From assembly GCA_964554875.1 (NCBI GenBank), contig CAZKQJ010000005.1, positions 62,001 to 126,000 of the forward strand: a stretch of DNA of 64,000 nt, given 5' to 3'. Within the stretch, counting starts at the first letter, position 1; each line of letters opens with the position of its first letter. Source of the DNA: Marispirochaeta sp964554875. Its GTDB lineage: Bacteria; Spirochaetota; Spirochaetia; JC444; Marispirochaetaceae. Made by a program: the position numbers and the translations under genes. Below the pieces are notes generated by a model, which saw only the letters and a list, made by a program, of their open reading frames with translations, searched no databases and was not told the origin of the DNA. Below are positions 26,034 to 33,916 of this stretch, piece by piece.

Positions 26034-26519
26034 TCAATCGAATTCACCGGCTTCAAAGGCGGCCGCAAAATCCTGTAATACCGAAACGGCCTCGTCGTTG
26101 TTTCGGGCGCCCCGAAGGGCGTGCACATACTTTTCGCTGTCACAGAGTTCGGCTATCTGGGGCACGGCCTCCTGGTTGTGCTCCTCCCGGTTGGCGGCTC
26201 CGGCAAAGATCAGCACATCCACCGGATCGTTTTCTTCATCGCCGAACTCCACCGGCGAAGAGAGGGTCAGAAGGGCGTAGCCAGTTTTCAGGACCCCGTT
26301 TTCCGGCTTTGCATGGGGCATCGCAATCCCCGGAGCAACGATAAAATAGGGACCGATTTCCCTGTGGTTGCTGATCATCGTCTGGACGTAACGGTCATCG
26401 ATCAGCCCGGCGTCGATCATCATCCGGCCGCCGATTCTGATAGCTTCCTCCCAGTCACGTGCCGAACAACCGACCGCGATGGTCTTACTTTCAATCAATC
26501 TGTCCACAAAACAGGCCAT
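26034..26519 (-). CDS. PTS EIIA component (fructose/mannitol/ascorbate superfamily)
   Basis: A 161-residue EIIA domain. The phosphorylated His69 lies in APGIAMPHAKPENG. The pattern around it (GPYFIVAPGIAMPHA, then SSPVEFGDEENDPVDVLI) is closer to UlaC-type EIIA proteins than to E. coli-type mannitol EIIA. By context it hands phosphate from HPr to the EIIB domain of the mannitol transporter encoded upstream. AAAGGAG precedes the ATG. It is separated from mtlA by 129 bases containing a long hairpin. Confidence 0.9.
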   Translation of the reverse strand: MACFVDRLIESKTIAVGCSARDWEEAIRIGGRMMIDAGLIDDRYVQTMISNHREIGPYFIVAPGIAMPHAKPENGVLKTGYALLTLSSPVEFGDEENDPVDVLIFAGAANREEHNQEAVPQIAELCDSEKYVHALRGARNNDEAVSVLQDFAAAFEAGEFD

Positions 26520-26595
26520 ACAGCCATCTCCTTTACTGATAGGGTGTGCTTTATCTTCAATCGCCCACCGGAAAAACAGGTCCTTTCCAATATAC

Positions 26596-26634
26596 TCCGC
26601 CGCAGGCGCCCTGAACTCAAGGGTCTGCGACGGA
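26596..26634 (-). other. Intercistronic hairpin between mtlA and EIIA
   Basis: Just 14 bases after the mtlA stop, TCCG-C-CGCAG (26596-26605) pairs with CTGCG-A-CGGA (26625-26634), and CCCT (26609-26612) with AGGG (26620-26623). No T-run follows on the minus strand, so it is unlikely to be a full terminator. It may protect or process the mRNA and set the transporter-to-EIIA ratio. Confidence 0.5.
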
Positions 26635-26648
26635 AGCGAAACACTTTA

Positions 26649-28037
26649 TTATACATCCACCGGGGTCTTGCCCGATAGTTCCGCGACAATCTCATCATAC
26701 TCCGGGGCATTCACAAAGTTGGTAATGCTGAAGTGCCTGGCGTTGGGTGCCGACTGACGGGCACGCTCGGTCAGGTTGACGTGGGAGATAACCAGATCCG
26801 CGTCCATCGGGACTTCATCCACCGGCGCATGCTCCACGTGAACATTCAGCCCTGCGGCCTTGAGTTTTTTCTTAAGCCGGTTTGCCCCCATGGCGCTGGA
26901 TCCCATTCCTGCGTCACAGGCAAATACGATCTTGGATACTTTTCCGAGCCCCTTGAAATCCTGGGTCTGCTTCTTGGCTGCCTCGAGTTTGTCACCGGCT
27001 TCACGGTTCATCCTGTCGAAGCGGCGGACAAAGGGCATGGCAACAATAAAGCTCACCGCAGTGGAGACGATAACGGCCATCAGGATTCCCAGGTGGCTGC
27101 CTTTCGCCGCAACGGCCATCAGGGCAAAGATGGATCCGGGAGACGGGGTCGCAAAGGCTCCGGTGCTCAGAAGTACATTGGTCAGAACCCCGGAGAATCC
27201 ACCTGCTATGACCGCAAGGATAAGAAAAGGATTCATCAGTACATAGGGGAAGTAGATTTCGTGAATTCCGCCAAAGAAGTGGATGATTATGGCACCTGGA
27301 GTCGTCTCCCGTACTGTACCCTTGGTAAAAACAAGGTAAGCCAGGAGAATACCAAGACCCGGACCGGGATTGGTCTCGATCAGGAAGAGAATCGACTTGC
27401 CGGTTTCCTGAACCTGCTGGACGCCCAGGGGACCAAAAACTCCATGGTTGATCGCATTGTTCAGAAAAAGAATCTTACCCGGTTCCACCAGAATGGATGC
27501 CAGAGGCAGCAGTCGCATGGAAATAATACTGTCCACACCGGCCATCAGAAAGTGGGAAAGACCATTGATTACCGGACCGATAACGATGAGGCCCAGCAGG
27601 GAGAGAAGTCCCCCCATAATTCCGGCGGAAAAGTTATTGATGAGCATCTCAAAGCCGACGGGAATGACGGGTTCAACCACTTCGTCCCACTTCTTGATCG
27701 CCCAGCCGCCCAGGGGTCCCATCATCATGGCGCCGAGGAACATGGGAACGTCCGCGCCGACAATAACGCCCATGGTTGCAATGACACCTACAACACCGCC
27801 CCGGACTCCCCAGACCAGTTTTCCACCGGTATAGGCGATGAGCATCGGCAACATGTAGGTAATCATCGGTCCCACCAGGGCGGCCAGTTTCTCGCTGGGA
27901 AGCCAGCCGGTGGGAATGAACAGTGCGGTAATAAGCGCCCATGCGAGGAAGGCCCCGATATTGGGCATTACCATACCACTTAAGAATCTGCCGAACCTCT
28001 GAATATGGGCCCGGGCACCTAACGCAGTACCTTGCAT
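26649..28037 (-). CDS. mtlA: PTS mannitol transporter EIICB component
   Basis: A 462-residue mannitol permease. The EIIC membrane domain spans about 15-335, with GRFLSGMVMPNIGAFLAW at the start, the NNAINHG loop, and GGIHEIYFPYVLMNP carrying the sugar-site GIHE motif. The EIIB domain follows at about 368-462, with its phospho-Cys374 in FACDAGMGSSAMGA. EIIA is a separate protein encoded downstream, as in many Gram-positive systems. It imports mannitol and releases it as mannitol 1-phosphate. AAAGGAG precedes the ATG. It is the first gene of the seven-gene operon. Confidence 0.95.
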   Translation of the reverse strand: MQGTALGARAHIQRFGRFLSGMVMPNIGAFLAWALITALFIPTGWLPSEKLAALVGPMITYMLPMLIAYTGGKLVWGVRGGVVGVIATMGVIVGADVPMFLGAMMMGPLGGWAIKKWDEVVEPVIPVGFEMLINNFSAGIMGGLLSLLGLIVIGPVINGLSHFLMAGVDSIISMRLLPLASILVEPGKILFLNNAINHGVFGPLGVQQVQETGKSILFLIETNPGPGLGILLAYLVFTKGTVRETTPGAIIIHFFGGIHEIYFPYVLMNPFLILAVIAGGFSGVLTNVLLSTGAFATPSPGSIFALMAVAAKGSHLGILMAVIVSTAVSFIVAMPFVRRFDRMNREAGDKLEAAKKQTQDFKGLGKVSKIVFACDAGMGSSAMGANRLKKKLKAAGLNVHVEHAPVDEVPMDADLVISHVNLTERARQSAPNARHFSITNFVNAPEYDEIVAELSGKTPVDV

Positions 28038-28067
28038 ACAATACTCCTTTTTTCGTGTGCTTGTGAA

Positions 28068-28198
28068 ACCATGCTACGCCCGGTTCCGGAAATCCCGCAA
28101 CAAAAAGCACTGCGATCCTGGCAGGTGAAAAGGCCCCTGTATTTGGCAGTTGCTGGGGATTTCGATCTTTTTCGCGAAACATGGAAATAGATACTTTC
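28068..28198 (-). repeat. Duplicated regulatory block, copy 1 (mtlA)
   Basis: About 130 bases align without gaps to 29786-29916 at a constant offset of 1718. The stretch from 28093 to 28133 is fully identical. The block covers the putative promoter and about 95 bases upstream of it, including TGGCAG at 28119-28124 and 28144-28149 (CTGCCA on the transcribed strand sense) and the palindrome TTTCGCGAAA at 28170-28179. These are candidate MtlR operators. Confidence 0.85.
28071..28100 (-). promoter_or_regulatory. Putative mtl operon promoter
   Basis: Minus-strand TTGCGG (28095-28100) and TAGCAT (28071-28076), 18 bases apart, lie 33 bases before the mtlA start. The same boxes with the same spacing occur before the second HPr gene, which supports them although they are imperfect. 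Confidence 0.45.
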
Positions 28199-28233
28199 AT
28201 ACCCATTGGAGGAAGCAGAATTTGCATTGCTTT

Positions 28234-29499
28234 TCATACCTGTATCGACCCCAGCAGATCGTCCAGAAGCTTCATGGCCTGATCGTTCAGCTCATTTGTC
28301 TGCTCACTCCGCTCTTCCACCTGGTCCATTGAGACCTGAACCTGTTTGTTCATCTGAATCATCCCCCGGGCGTTTTCCCGTGACCGTTGAGAACTTATAC
28401 CCAGTTCCCGCAAATCCTCTATCATCTGTTCCCCCTGGGAACTCAGCTCTCCCGCCAGGGTGTTTATCTCCCTGGTCAAATCAAGGGTCTCCTCCAGGGC
28501 AGCGAGAATCGTCTGGTTTACCTGGTGATGATCCTGCAGGTGCTGCATGATTGAACTTGACGAATGCTGATTATCCTCAATATGGGTGTGCATCCGGGAA
28601 AAAGACTCCTCGGTACGTTCTGCAATTGACCGGCTCCGGTCAATCTCCTGGGAAATGGTCTGCAGGGTTTCCTGGCTGTTTTTTACATGCAGGGCTGTTG
28701 TACCTGCAAGTTTACGGATCTCAGCCGCCACCACAGAAAAACCGCGGCCCATATCACCGGCATGGGCGGCTTCGATAGCGGCGTTCATGGCCAGCATGTT
28801 CGTCTGGCTGGCGATGCCGGAGATAATGGTGTTGATTTCCAGAATGTTTTGGGACAGGGCTGCTACCTTTTGTATGGAGCTAACCGTCTCCTTCAGGTTT
28901 TCCTGTCCGGATTTGAAGGTCTGAACAAGATCTTCCACGACCTCGTGATTACGGGCCTTTTCTTCCCGCAGTTCTTCAATGGCCGCTATCATCTTCTGTA
29001 CCTGACCAGAGGACTGAGTAACTGCCTCCGACTGCCTGTCCAGCTTCAGGGCTGCATGCTGTACATTTTCAACCAGCTGCTTTCCCGTTCCAGTGGATTT
29101 ATCGACGGTTTTATCCACCCCGGCAACAAGGCTCGTGGTTTCATCCAGACTCCTGGCGATGGAATCCACGTTATTAGACGCCACCGCGATGGCCTCGAAA
29201 AGCTCGACCTGTATACTGCTCATTCGCGAAAAAGTATCCTGGGTCCGCAGTAAATCCTTCTGAAGCCTGGTCTGTTTCGCCTCGACCTCCCGGACGGCGG
29301 CTTCCCGGCATCTAGCCCTGAGCATGAACCGAAAAATCAGCAGAACAGGCAGCAGGGGAATAATAAGAGTCAGCAAGGGACGAAGCTCAGGATCTACAAC
29401 AGAATAGATCAGCTCAAGGGAAATAAAAAAGAACAGATAGCCCGCAACCAGAAAAAGCAGGTCCCGACGGGAGACATGTATCTTTCGGAAGCCAGTCAT
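28234..29499 (-). CDS. Methyl-accepting chemotaxis-type transducer without sensor domain
   Basis: A 421-residue transducer. Two N-terminal membrane segments (about 13-33 and 40-58) are joined by a very short loop, so there is no periplasmic ligand domain and no evident HAMP. The rest is the cytoplasmic coiled coil with the signalling tip SQTNMLAMNAAIEAAHAGDMGRGFSVVAAEIRKLA. Input must therefore come from the membrane or cytosol. The gene starts one base after the stop of a second HPr gene and shares its promoter, which itself copies the mtl promoter. A role in sensing PTS phosphorylation or mannitol uptake is a reasonable inference. Confidence 0.9.
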   Translation of the reverse strand: MTGFRKIHVSRRDLLFLVAGYLFFFISLELIYSVVDPELRPLLTLIIPLLPVLLIFRFMLRARCREAAVREVEAKQTRLQKDLLRTQDTFSRMSSIQVELFEAIAVASNNVDSIARSLDETTSLVAGVDKTVDKSTGTGKQLVENVQHAALKLDRQSEAVTQSSGQVQKMIAAIEELREEKARNHEVVEDLVQTFKSGQENLKETVSSIQKVAALSQNILEINTIISGIASQTNMLAMNAAIEAAHAGDMGRGFSVVAAEIRKLAGTTALHVKNSQETLQTISQEIDRSRSIAERTEESFSRMHTHIEDNQHSSSSIMQHLQDHHQVNQTILAALEETLDLTREINTLAGELSSQGEQMIEDLRELGISSQRSRENARGMIQMNKQVQVSMDQVEERSEQTNELNDQAMKLLDDLLGSIQV

Positions 29500-29760
29500 C
29501 TATTCTTCTAAATCCAGTATGAAAGTCTTCAGATGCTCCAGAGCCCTGGACTCGTCCGGTCCGGTACAGCACAGTTCAATTTCATGATTCTGGCACACTC
29601 CCAGCTTCATGAGTTTGATCAGGCTTTTCAGGTCGGCTTCTTTGTTTTTCAGGCGTACCGTTATCCGGCTTTCGAAGAGTTTCGCCTCGGCTACTACCAT
29701 TTTTGCAGGCCGGGTATGTAATCCTGAGGGGTTCACTACTGTAATCCTTTCACTAACCAT
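29500..29760 (-). CDS. Second HPr phosphocarrier paralogue paired with a chemoreceptor
   Basis: An 86-residue HPr-like protein. His15 in GLHTRPAK and Ser46 in DLKSLIKLMKLG are at canonical positions, so it should accept phosphate from enzyme I. It differs clearly from the operon HPr elsewhere, with extra Cys in CQNHEIELCC. GGGAGG before 29760 fixes the start. The stop is immediately followed by the ATG of the sensor-less chemoreceptor, and the upstream region copies that of mtlA. It is probably a signalling HPr reporting sugar flux to the chemoreceptor; this is inference. Confidence 0.9.
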   Translation of the reverse strand: MVSERITVVNPSGLHTRPAKMVVAEAKLFESRITVRLKNKEADLKSLIKLMKLGVCQNHEIELCCTGPDESRALEHLKTFILDLEE

Positions 29761-29785
29761 GCAGGGACCTCCCGTATTCGGCAGG

Positions 29786-29916
29786 ACCATGCTACGCCCT
29801 GTTCCGGAAGTCCCGCAACAAAAAGCACTGCGATCCTGGCAGGTGAAAAGGTGCACATATTTGGCAGATAGGGTGGTTTTCGATTTTTTTCGCGGAAAAT
29901 GGAAACGGATACTTTG
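29786..29916 (-). repeat. Duplicated regulatory block, copy 2 (HPr-chemoreceptor operon)
   Basis: The second copy of the block at 28068-28198, ungapped at offset 1718. It retains the TTGCGG (29813-29818) and TAGCAT (29789-29794) boxes with 18-base spacing and both TGGCAG elements (29837-29842, 29862-29867). The palindrome is slightly decayed (TTTCGCGGAAA). It lies 26 bases before the HPr start. The coding sequences downstream of the two copies are unrelated, so only the control region was copied or conserved. Confidence 0.85.
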
Positions 29917-29955
29917 ACAGCCAGTATATCGGCTGACTTTATAGGCAGCGGAAAG

Positions 29956-29980
29956 CTGGGCGGCACATAGCGCCGCCCAG
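29956..29980 (-). terminator. Hairpin after ribH, probable terminator
   Basis: CTGGGCGGC (29956-29964) and GCCGCCCAG (29972-29980) form a perfect nine-base stem with a seven-base loop, 30 bases after the ribH stop. The following minus-strand sequence is CTTTCC, a weak T-run, so termination efficiency is uncertain. Confidence 0.5.
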
Positions 29981-30009
29981 GTTTCTCCGCCGGGAAAAAC
30001 CGTGAAAGG

Positions 30010-30498
30010 CTAGAGCTTTGCCGTCAGGTCCGCCATCTCCAGGGCAGTTTCCGCGGCTTCCCAGCCCTTGTTGCCCGCCTTGGTTCCGGCCCGCTCCACC
30101 GCCTGTTCGATGCTCTCGGTGGTAAGGACTCCGAAAACTACCGGAACGCCGCTTTCCAGACTTATCGAGGCGACCCCCTTGCTGACCTCACCGGCAACAT
30201 AGTCGAAGTGGGGCGTACTCCCCCGGATTACAGCCCCCAGGCAGATAACGCCGTCATAGGAGCCGGAAACAGTACAGCGCTTCGCGGCAAGGGGAATCTC
30301 CCAGGCCCCGGGGACTCGTACGATGGTCAGGTTCCCGTTTTTTACGCCATGCCGTGACAGGCAGTCCAGGGCCCCTTCCAGAAGGCGCTCGGTAATAAAG
30401 GAATTGAAGCGGCTCACCACCAGGGCGAAGCGTTTGTCTTCCCCGTTATGGAGGGACCCCTCCAGGGTTTTTACAGTTGAATCAGTATTCGTTGTCAT
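30010..30498 (-). CDS. ribH: 6,7-dimethyl-8-ribityllumazine synthase
   Basis: A 162-residue lumazine synthase. It condenses 5-amino-6-ribitylaminouracil with dihydroxybutanone phosphate in the penultimate step of riboflavin synthesis. The motifs are SRFNSFITERLLEGAL, VPGAWEIPLAAKR, GAVIRGSTPHFDYV and PVVFGVLTTESIEQAVERAG with Gly/Asn-rich NKGWEAA. The length is normal. Its ATG overlaps the ribBA stop (ATGA). It is the last gene of the FMN-riboswitch operon. Confidence 0.96.
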   Translation of the reverse strand: MTTNTDSTVKTLEGSLHNGEDKRFALVVSRFNSFITERLLEGALDCLSRHGVKNGNLTIVRVPGAWEIPLAAKRCTVSGSYDGVICLGAVIRGSTPHFDYVAGEVSKGVASISLESGVPVVFGVLTTESIEQAVERAGTKAGNKGWEAAETALEMADLTAKL

Positions 30499-31736
30499 TG
30501 TGCAATCTCCTTGAGTTTCCGGGGCGCGTAATGCCCCATCTGATCTATCTTGGTTTGTACATACCGAAGGTTATGTCTGTTATCGCCGTGATAATGAGGT
30601 ATTCTTTCCACCACCTCTATGCCCGCCCGTTCCAGGGCAGCAACTTTATCAGGATTATTGGTCAGCAGCCGCAGCCTGGTATAACCCGCCTTTTTAAGTG
30701 CCGCGGCGGCGCTTCCGTAACGCCGAAGATCCGCCTCGTGCCCCAGGGCAATGTTGGCGCTTACCGTATCCAGTCCCCGGTCCTGCAGGGTATAGGCCCT
30801 GATCTTTTCAAAGATTCCGATTCCCCTGCCTTCCTGCTTCAGGTAGACCAGAGCGCCCCCCTCGTCGGCAATCCGGCTCAGGGCTTCGTTGAGCTGGGGA
30901 CCGCAGTCGCAGCGCAGGCTGTGAAAGCCGTCTCCCGTCAGACACTCCGAATGGAGCCGTACCAGGGGGACTTCGCCGCCGGTTGTGCTTTCAAGAAGCA
31001 GCATCTCGGAGGCTGCGGCATCCTCACAGCGGAAGGCCCGGATACTGAACTCCCCGTGCTCTGTGGGCATCAGCGCCGGGTCGGTCTCCTCAAGGACAAT
31101 ATCTCCCAGGGCTTCCCGGTAGGCGATAATGTCCTTGACGCTTATCAGAGGCATATCCCATTCAGCTGCCAGCTTCTCCAGCTCGGGGCCCCGGGCCATG
31201 CTTCCGTCCTCGTTCATTACCTCGCAGATCAGGCCGCTGGGTTCGAGCCCCGCCAGACGCGCAAGGTCAGCCGAGGCCTCGGTATGTCCCTGCCGGACCA
31301 GCACGCCCCCATTCTTCGCCACCAGGGGAAACAGATGACCCGGGCGGGTCAGCTGCTCAGGAACCGACCGGGGATCGGCGAGAATCCGTGCGGTTCTGGC
31401 CCTGTCCGCCGCGGAGATTCCGGTGGTGATTCCCCGGGCTGCATCCACGCTCACGGTAAAGGCCGTTCCCATACTGTCTGTATTGGAGGGCGTCTGAGGA
31501 TGGAGCTGCAGTCGCCGGGCGGTCTCTTCGGTAAGGGACTGGCAGACCAGGCCACGGCCGTGGACAGCCATGAAGGCTACCATTCTTTCATCCGCCAGGG
31601 AAGCGGCTCCTACCAGGTCGCCCTCGTTCTCACGGCCCTCGTCGTCCCGGACCAGAACCAGGCCTCCGGCTTGTATTCTCTCCAGGGCTGTCCTGACTTG
31701 TTCAAGTCTTTCTTCTATTCGTCGCTTCTCGTTCAT
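30495..31736 (-). CDS. ribBA: Bifunctional 3,4-dihydroxy-2-butanone-4-phosphate synthase / GTP cyclohydrolase II
   Basis: A 413-residue fusion making both precursors of lumazine. The RibB half (about 1-210) shows RDDEGRENEGDLV, GHTEASADLARLAG and CEVMNEDGSMARG. The RibA half (about 215-413) shows RLHSECLTGDGFHSLRCDCG with the zinc-binding Cys residues, and YLKQEGRGIGI. Both halves look complete. The start has GAGGAG upstream. It sits between ribE and ribH. Confidence 0.96.
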   Translation of the reverse strand: MNEKRRIEERLEQVRTALERIQAGGLVLVRDDEGRENEGDLVGAASLADERMVAFMAVHGRGLVCQSLTEETARRLQLHPQTPSNTDSMGTAFTVSVDAARGITTGISAADRARTARILADPRSVPEQLTRPGHLFPLVAKNGGVLVRQGHTEASADLARLAGLEPSGLICEVMNEDGSMARGPELEKLAAEWDMPLISVKDIIAYREALGDIVLEETDPALMPTEHGEFSIRAFRCEDAAASEMLLLESTTGGEVPLVRLHSECLTGDGFHSLRCDCGPQLNEALSRIADEGGALVYLKQEGRGIGIFEKIRAYTLQDRGLDTVSANIALGHEADLRRYGSAAAALKKAGYTRLRLLTNNPDKVAALERAGIEVVERIPHYHGDNRHNLRYVQTKIDQMGHYAPRKLKEIAQ

Positions 31737-31785
31737 ATTCTCTGCTCCTCTTAATTACGGGGCACCTCCAAAACTTAGGAGTTGC

Positions 31786-32594
31786 CTACATATAACCCAG
31801 GGATTCAAGCTTATCGCGGTTCAAGCCTGCCCCGTTTTTTACTCCGGCGCCGGAAAATCCCAGCATCCGGGCCACATAACGTCCGATAATATCTACCTCG
31901 ATATTTACCAGGTCTCCGGTTTTACGGTCCGAAAGCACCGTCTCCCGCCNNNNNNNNNNNNNNNNNNNNNNNNNNNNNNNNNNNNNNNNNNNNNNNNNNN
32001 NNNNNNNNNNNNNNNNNNNNNNNNNNNNNNNNNNNNNNNNNNNNNNNNNACCTCGATATTTACCAGGTCTCCGGTTTTACGGTCCGAAAGCACCGTCTCC
32101 CGCCAGGTAAGGGGAATCACGTTTACCTGTATCTCCGGGCCGGAAATCCCGGCTATTGTCAGGCTCACTCCATCCAGGGCGATGGATCCTTCGGCTACGC
32201 AGCAGGGTAACAGCGCATCCGGCAGTCTCACCGAGAGAAAGACGTTTTTCTCCTCCACCCTGAGCTCCGTGACCCGACCGACCGCGTCAATATGTCCCTG
32301 TACGATATGCCCCCCCAGCCGGTCACCCAGGGCCATTGCCCGTTCCAGGTTTACCCTGCGGCCCTGCCGAAAAAGGCCAAGGGTGGTCTTCTCCAGGGTC
32401 GCCGCCAGGGCCTCGACGCAAAAAGATCCGCTCCGAATCTCCGTAAGTGTCTGGCACACCCCGTCCAGGGCGATGGAATCACCCACGGAGCTTCCCTCCA
32501 GGACCTTTCCGCAGGCAATTTCCATATGCTGATACTCACCCTGCCGACGGAGGGACCGGACCGTCCCTATCTCCTCAACAAGTCCCGTGAACAT
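31786..32594 (-). CDS. ribE: Riboflavin synthase alpha subunit, interrupted by an assembly gap
   Basis: Riboflavin synthase dismutates two lumazines to riboflavin. The N-terminal repeat starts MFTGLVEEIGTVRSL with GVCQTLTEI; the second repeat has GHIVQGHIDAVG and ALDGVSLTIAGI. The frame runs into 100 N at 31950-32049. The 55 bases on either side of the N run are identical, so removing 31950-32104 rejoins the gene in frame: NIE is then followed by VDIIGRYVARML and a normal C-terminus ending in LGYM at the stop 31786-31788. The gene is thus probably intact in the organism, about 217 residues. The start at 32594 has GAGGAGG upstream and overlaps ribD by 20 bases. Confidence 0.9.
31950..32049. 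other. Scaffold gap of exactly 100 N
   Basis: A run of exactly 100 N, the usual placeholder for a gap of unknown size, inside ribE. Both flanks carry the same 55 bases (31895-31949 and 32050-32104), so the two contigs overlap and the true gap size is probably minus 55. Confidence 0.95.
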
Positions 32595-33747
32595 GCGCAT
32601 CCTCCTCTATTCTGAGTTTCCCGCCGACCTCTTCCAGCCAGCCGAAGCGGTAGGCGTCGAAAAGCTGCTGGTCTCCGATCCTGAACCAGTTGATCCCTTC
32701 AAAGGCGAGGGCTTCCCCTACCCTGGAGATTCCAAGATTCCCCACGGCCTCCACTCCAGTTCCGAGAAGCAGGGGCGCGATAAAGGCGCTGAGGCGGTCA
32801 TACAGACCGGTCCTTAAAAAGGCCGTCAGAAGCCCGGACCCTCCCTCCACCAGCAGGGACCCGATCCCATGTCCATGGAGCAGCTCCAGGGCAGAAGCCG
32901 GGTCTACCCGTCCCGCCGGATCAGGCTCAGCATAAAGGACCCTTACACCCCGCGCCTCGAGCTCCCATCGCCGACGGGAACCTTCCGCGGCATCCTCCTG
33001 CGGCAGCGTCAGAACAATCAGCTCGGATCCCCGCTCCTTCACCAGGCGGGACTCCAGGGGAATTCTCAAGGAGGAGTCGAATACCACCGGACGGGGATTT
33101 CGGCCTTCAACAAGACGGGTGGTAAGTTCCGGATCGTCCGCAAGCATGGTACCGATCCCCACGGCAATAGCGTCCCGCTCGGTGCGGAAGCGGTGTCCCT
33201 CCCGGCGGGCGGACTCATCGCTGACCCAGCGGGAATCCCCCCCGGCTGCGGCTATCCGTCCGTCCAGGCTCATGGCGCATTTCAGGTGAACGAAGGGACG
33301 GGAGAGGGCCATCCGGGTATTGAAGGCGTCATTGAAGCGCCAGAAGCCTTCGTCTTCCCTGCTGAGACTCGCCCCGATACCGGCTTCCCGCAGGGCACGT
33401 GCTCCCATTCCGCTGACCCTCGGATTCGGGTCAAGCTGACCGATGTGTACGTGTCGGACTCCGGCGGCGATAATCCGTTCAGTACAGGGTGGCTGCCGCT
33501 TTTCCGGTGATCTGTAAGAGCAGGGTTCGAGGCTGCAGTAAAGCTCCGCTCCCCTGGCGGCGGCTCCTGCAGCTTCAAGGGCCTCCGCCTCGGCATGGAG
33601 GTCTCCATGGCGACGGTGATAGCCCTCGGCGATAATCCGTCCGTCTCTGACAAGAACCGCCCCGACCATGGGATTCGGAGAAGTCCTTCCCCGGCCCCTG
33701 GCGGCCAGTGCCAGGGTTCTCTCGAAAAAATATGAATCGCTAGTCAC
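32575..33747 (-). CDS. ribD: Bifunctional diaminohydroxyphosphoribosylaminopyrimidine deaminase / reductase
   Basis: A 390-residue RibD. The N-terminal deaminase (about 1-145) has the zinc site HAEAEAL and a later segment SLEPCSYRSPEKRQPPCTERII. The reductase domain (about 150-370) has VHLKCAMSLDGRIA, ESARREGHRFR and SLLVEGGSGLLTAFL. It performs the second and third steps after GTP opening. It is the first gene after the FMN riboswitch. The ATG at 33747 lies about 50 bases after the terminator hairpin. Confidence 0.96.
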   Translation of the reverse strand: MTSDSYFFERTLALAARGRGRTSPNPMVGAVLVRDGRIIAEGYHRRHGDLHAEAEALEAAGAAARGAELYCSLEPCSYRSPEKRQPPCTERIIAAGVRHVHIGQLDPNPRVSGMGARALREAGIGASLSREDEGFWRFNDAFNTRMALSRPFVHLKCAMSLDGRIAAAGGDSRWVSDESARREGHRFRTERDAIAVGIGTMLADDPELTTRLVEGRNPRPVVFDSSLRIPLESRLVKERGSELIVLTLPQEDAAEGSRRRWELEARGVRVLYAEPDPAGRVDPASALELLHGHGIGSLLVEGGSGLLTAFLRTGLYDRLSAFIAPLLLGTGVEAVGNLGISRVGEALAFEGINWFRIGDQQLFDAYRFGWLEEVGGKLRIEEDAHVHGTC

Positions 33748-33798
33748 AAACGCTCCCGGTCGGGGCGAATAGATATGGCGGGAGACCCGTCATGGCAC

Positions 33799-33824
33799 AA
33801 AAAAACCCGGGCATAACGCCCGGG
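33799..33824 (-). terminator. Riboswitch-controlled intrinsic terminator before ribD
   Basis: On the minus strand CCCGGGC, a five-base loop and GCCCGGG are followed by seven T. It lies between the FMN riboswitch and ribD, the position expected for an expression platform: FMN binding should favour this hairpin and stop transcription. Confidence 0.92.
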
Positions 33825-33916
33825 GCCTTTTGTTCACGACGGGAGGTAGGACAAGAATCGATAAAGCAACGACACGCTCTAATGCCGCGGCACATCCGGT
33901 ACTTCCTGTCCCGCTG

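Noticed and set aside
26733..27983. Plus-strand ORF (416 codons) opposite mtlA
   Set aside because: Antisense to the mannitol permease; its His/Gly/Asn-rich translation is typical of a shadow frame.
30477..31754. Long plus-strand ORF (425 codons) opposite ribBA
   Set aside because: It is fully antisense to ribBA, whose motifs are clear; the translated sequence is Pro/Gly/Arg-rich with no domain.
31905..32600. ORF reading through the 100 N
   Set aside because: The N run shifts the frame artificially; the true ribE ends at 31786.
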